Source: Streptomyces sp. NBC_00414
GTDB taxonomy: Bacteria > Actinomycetota > Actinomycetes > Streptomycetales > Streptomycetaceae
DNA: 64,000 nucleotides
NCBI RefSeq assembly: GCF_036038375.1
Contig: NZ_CP107935.1
Location: 6,882,001-6,946,000 of the forward strand
Direction: 5' to 3'
This document shows positions 59,803-64,000 of this stretch, in pieces. Under the pieces are notes generated by a model. It did not search any database. It was given only the letters and a program-made list of their open reading frames with translations, and was not told the DNA's origin. A program made the position numbers and the translations under genes. Position 1 is the stretch's first letter. Every line of letters starts with the position of its first letter.

Positions 59803-59831
59803 CAAAGGGTGGCACTCAGTGCCACCCTTTG
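59803..59831. terminator. Perfect 29-base hairpin after the ROK gene
   Basis: CAAAGGGTGGCACT and AGTGCCACCCTTTG flank a single C. It lacks a T-run; terminator is the likeliest role, a protein-binding palindrome the alternative. Confidence 0.55.
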
Positions 59832-60008
59832 ATCATTGACGACGTGAACTCAGACGTGCCGATAGCTGCTCACCTGAGCGCATTGCCGGATCTGTGAGCG
59901 TCGATGCCTTCAAGAAGTGAACGCTGTACGCGCCAACGGCTTACCATCCCTTGACTTTCGATCTGCTGGCGGACGAGTGGTTACAGCCGTATGACGCGCA
60001 AGTGGACG

Positions 60009-60033
60009 TACCCAGACGCCTTCGATCTGGGTA
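60009..60033. promoter_or_regulatory. Inverted repeat upstream of ppdK
   Basis: TACCCAGA (60009-60016) and TCTGGGTA (60026-60033) are perfect arms nine bases apart, 50 bases before the GTG start: an operator or a 5' leader hairpin. Confidence 0.4.
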
Positions 60034-60082
60034 TGTTCCCCGTCGTCAGGGCAGCCACCGCGTCGTCGAGGAGTCGAGACCC

Positions 60083-62833
<2,751 letters not shown>

Positions 62834-62911
62834 CCCACTCCCGCGGAACTCCGGGGCCCCGTCCGCCATCCCACCCTCACCGACGGGCCGGGGCCCCGGC
62901 GCACGAAAGAA

Positions 62912-62950
62912 CGAAGGGGCGGCGCCTTGTGCGGAGGCGCCGCCCCTTCG
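62912..62950. terminator. Strong bidirectional terminator
   Basis: CGAAGGGGCGGCGCCT (62912-62927) pairs perfectly with 62935-62950 around TGTGCGG, between convergent ppdK and the SDR gene. Confidence 0.85.
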
Positions 62951-62989
62951 TGTGTGGGCCGGGCTTTCGCCCGGAGCCCCGAAGCCCCC

Positions 62990-63748
62990 CTAGAGCTGCG
63001 AGGCCCCTCCGTCGACGGCGAACTCCGTTCCCGTCGAGAAGGTCGCGTCGAACGCCAAGTACGCCACCGCCGCGGCCACTTCCCCGGACGTCCCCAGCCG
63101 CCGCATCGGGTTGGTGCTCCGGTAGGTCTCCTTCGCCGTCTCGGCGACGTCGGCGGGCAGGGAGCGGTCCAGGATGCCCGTGTCGATCGGGCCGGGGCTC
63201 ACGGCGTTGACACGCACCTTGCGCGGCAGCAGCTCGCGGGCCAGGGTGCGCGTCATCGACCGCAGGGCCGCCTTGCTCGCCGAGTAGACACTGAGCGCGT
63301 CGAGGCCCAGGACGTTCACCACCGACGTGGTGAGGACCACGCCGCTCCCCTCGCGCAACAGCGGCGCCAGCGCCTGCACCGTGAAGTAAGGGCCCTTGGT
63401 GTTGATGCCGAACAACGCGTCGTACATCTCCTCCGTCGTCGAGTCGAACGGCGCGGACGCGGTGACGCCGGCGTTGACGAACAGCGCGTCCACCGCGCCG
63501 AACCGCTCCCGAACCGTGCCGGCCAGCGCCGTGATGTCCTCCAGGGACGCGGCGTCGCTGCGGACGCCGATCGCGCGGTCCCCCAGCTGTTCCAGCGCGG
63601 CGTCCAGGGTGGACCGGGTGCGGCCGGTGATCAGTACCCGCGCCCCACCGTCCGCGAACAACCGGGCCGCGGTCAGGCCGATACCGCTGCTTCCGCCGGT
63701 GATCACGATCTTCTTGCCGTCATAGTTCCTGCCGTCACGAGTGCTCAT
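62990..63748 (-). CDS. SDR-family oxidoreductase
   Basis: A 252-residue classical short-chain dehydrogenase with intact motifs: TGGSSGIGLTAARLF (cofactor), NAGVTASA, catalytic Ser in LTTSVVN and YSASKAALRS (Tyr, Lys). ATG 63748 is used. It is divergent from a LysR gene that probably controls it. Substrate unknown. Confidence 0.93.
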   Translation of the reverse strand: MSTRDGRNYDGKKIVITGGSSGIGLTAARLFADGGARVLITGRTRSTLDAALEQLGDRAIGVRSDAASLEDITALAGTVRERFGAVDALFVNAGVTASAPFDSTTEEMYDALFGINTKGPYFTVQALAPLLREGSGVVLTTSVVNVLGLDALSVYSASKAALRSMTRTLARELLPRKVRVNAVSPGPIDTGILDRSLPADVAETAKETYRSTNPMRRLGTSGEVAAAVAYLAFDATFSTGTEFAVDGGASQL

Positions 63749-63817
63749 GCCCGCAAGCCAAATGCCGGCCCGCACATCCTGTCCAAGACCTGTTCCGTAT
63801 GCCGCCATGCCCCAGCC

Positions 63818-63885
63818 GTATGTCGGCAGGTGCATGACGGCAGGTGCATGACGGCAGGTGTGCGACGGCGTGCGACCGCGTGCGA
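63818..63885 (+). repeat. Degenerate tandem repeats in the SDR/LysR promoter
   Basis: GTGCATGACGGCAG occurs twice (63830-63843, 63844-63857), with a diverged copy before (GTATGTCGGCAG from 63818) and shorter GTGCGACGGC-type units after. Confidence 0.7.
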
Positions 63886-63899
63886 CGTAGCCTGGGCGG

Positions 63900-64000
63900 A
63901 TGGACATCGATCTGCGGCTCGTGCGCTATTTCACGGTCGTGGCGGAGTACGGCAACTTCGGCCGGGCCGCCACCAGGCTGCACCTGGCGCAGCCGTCGCT
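63900..64000 (+). CDS. LysR-family regulator, N-terminal fragment (truncated by window edge)
   Basis: ATG 63900 opens a frame reading MDIDLRLVRYFTVVAEYGNF then GRAATRLHLAQPS, the helix-turn-helix of a LysR-type regulator. The rest lies beyond the window. Divergent from the SDR gene, the usual arrangement for regulator and target. Confidence 0.88.
   Translation, partial: MDIDLRLVRYFTVVAEYGNFGRAATRLHLAQPS

Larger units (their letters stand above)
59647..60082. other. Intergenic region before ppdK
   Basis: 436 bases with a strong perfect hairpin (59803-59831), TTGACT at 59951-59956, and an 8-bp inverted repeat at 60009-60033. No gene is visible. Confidence 0.5.

Overview
This 64 kb window is chromosomal DNA of a high-GC actinomycete, almost certainly a Streptomyces. 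Codon use is strongly GC-biased, GTG starts with AGGAGG-type ribosome sites are common, and the gene families are typical of the genus: a DUF397 gene with a DUF5753 XRE partner, a DUF2637 protein, RecO-UppS-Zur-GlyS core synteny, and TTA (bldA-type) codons confined to a few accessory genes. I see no rRNA, tRNA, CRISPR array, insertion sequence or prophage. Several inverted repeats of one Streptomyces-style intergenic element sit at gene ends.

Layout. 1-2.6 kb: end of an MMPL exporter and a NarL-type two-component pair. 2.7-12.9 kb: a secreted sialidase, a SnoaL-tailed ECF sigma factor, then a leftward operon (substrate-binding lipoprotein, permease, permease-ATPase fusion, ATPase, DapA/NanA-family aldolase) with a divergent FadR-type GntR regulator. 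The palindrome GACRTNNNAYGTC stands in front of the sialidase, the transporter operon and the regulator, which suggests one regulon, plausibly for sialic acid. 12.9-18.9 kb: a tyrosine phosphatase-like protein, a Tat-exported tannase-like esterase, a TIM-barrel protein, a low-GC DUF2637 locus and an XRE/DUF397 pair. 19.0-33.1 kb: mostly core genes (recO, uppS, znuACB-zur, glyS, dusB), with two DHA2-type drug exporters, an atypical SDR and an XRE/MmyB-type regulator.

33.3-48.6 kb is a catabolic island. A rightward operon encodes ferredoxin, ferredoxin reductase, an acetoacetate-decarboxylase-like protein, an HpaE-like dehydrogenase, an HpaD-like extradiol dioxygenase, an HpaG/FAH-like hydrolase, a PuuC-like dehydrogenase and a PuuD-like gamma-glutamyl hydrolase. 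A leftward set encodes a glutamine-synthetase-like ligase, a P450 and a MarR regulator. A second rightward set encodes an APC permease, another PuuD and an isochorismatase-like hydrolase. Three promoters carry the palindrome GTTTGRNGYCAAAY. Taken together this suggests gamma-glutamylation-dependent catabolism of an aromatic amine ending in homoprotocatechuate-type meta cleavage.

49.1-54.6 kb holds the most unusual locus: a TTA-containing PLP decarboxylase, a PaaK-like adenylating enzyme translationally coupled to it, and four consecutive, divergent AidA/PixA (inclusion-body) family genes. I know of no described system with this composition. 54.8-64 kb returns to metabolism: two glycoside hydrolases of the debranching/MGH1 type under a divergent ROK regulator, pyruvate phosphate dikinase, an SDR and the start of a divergent LysR gene.
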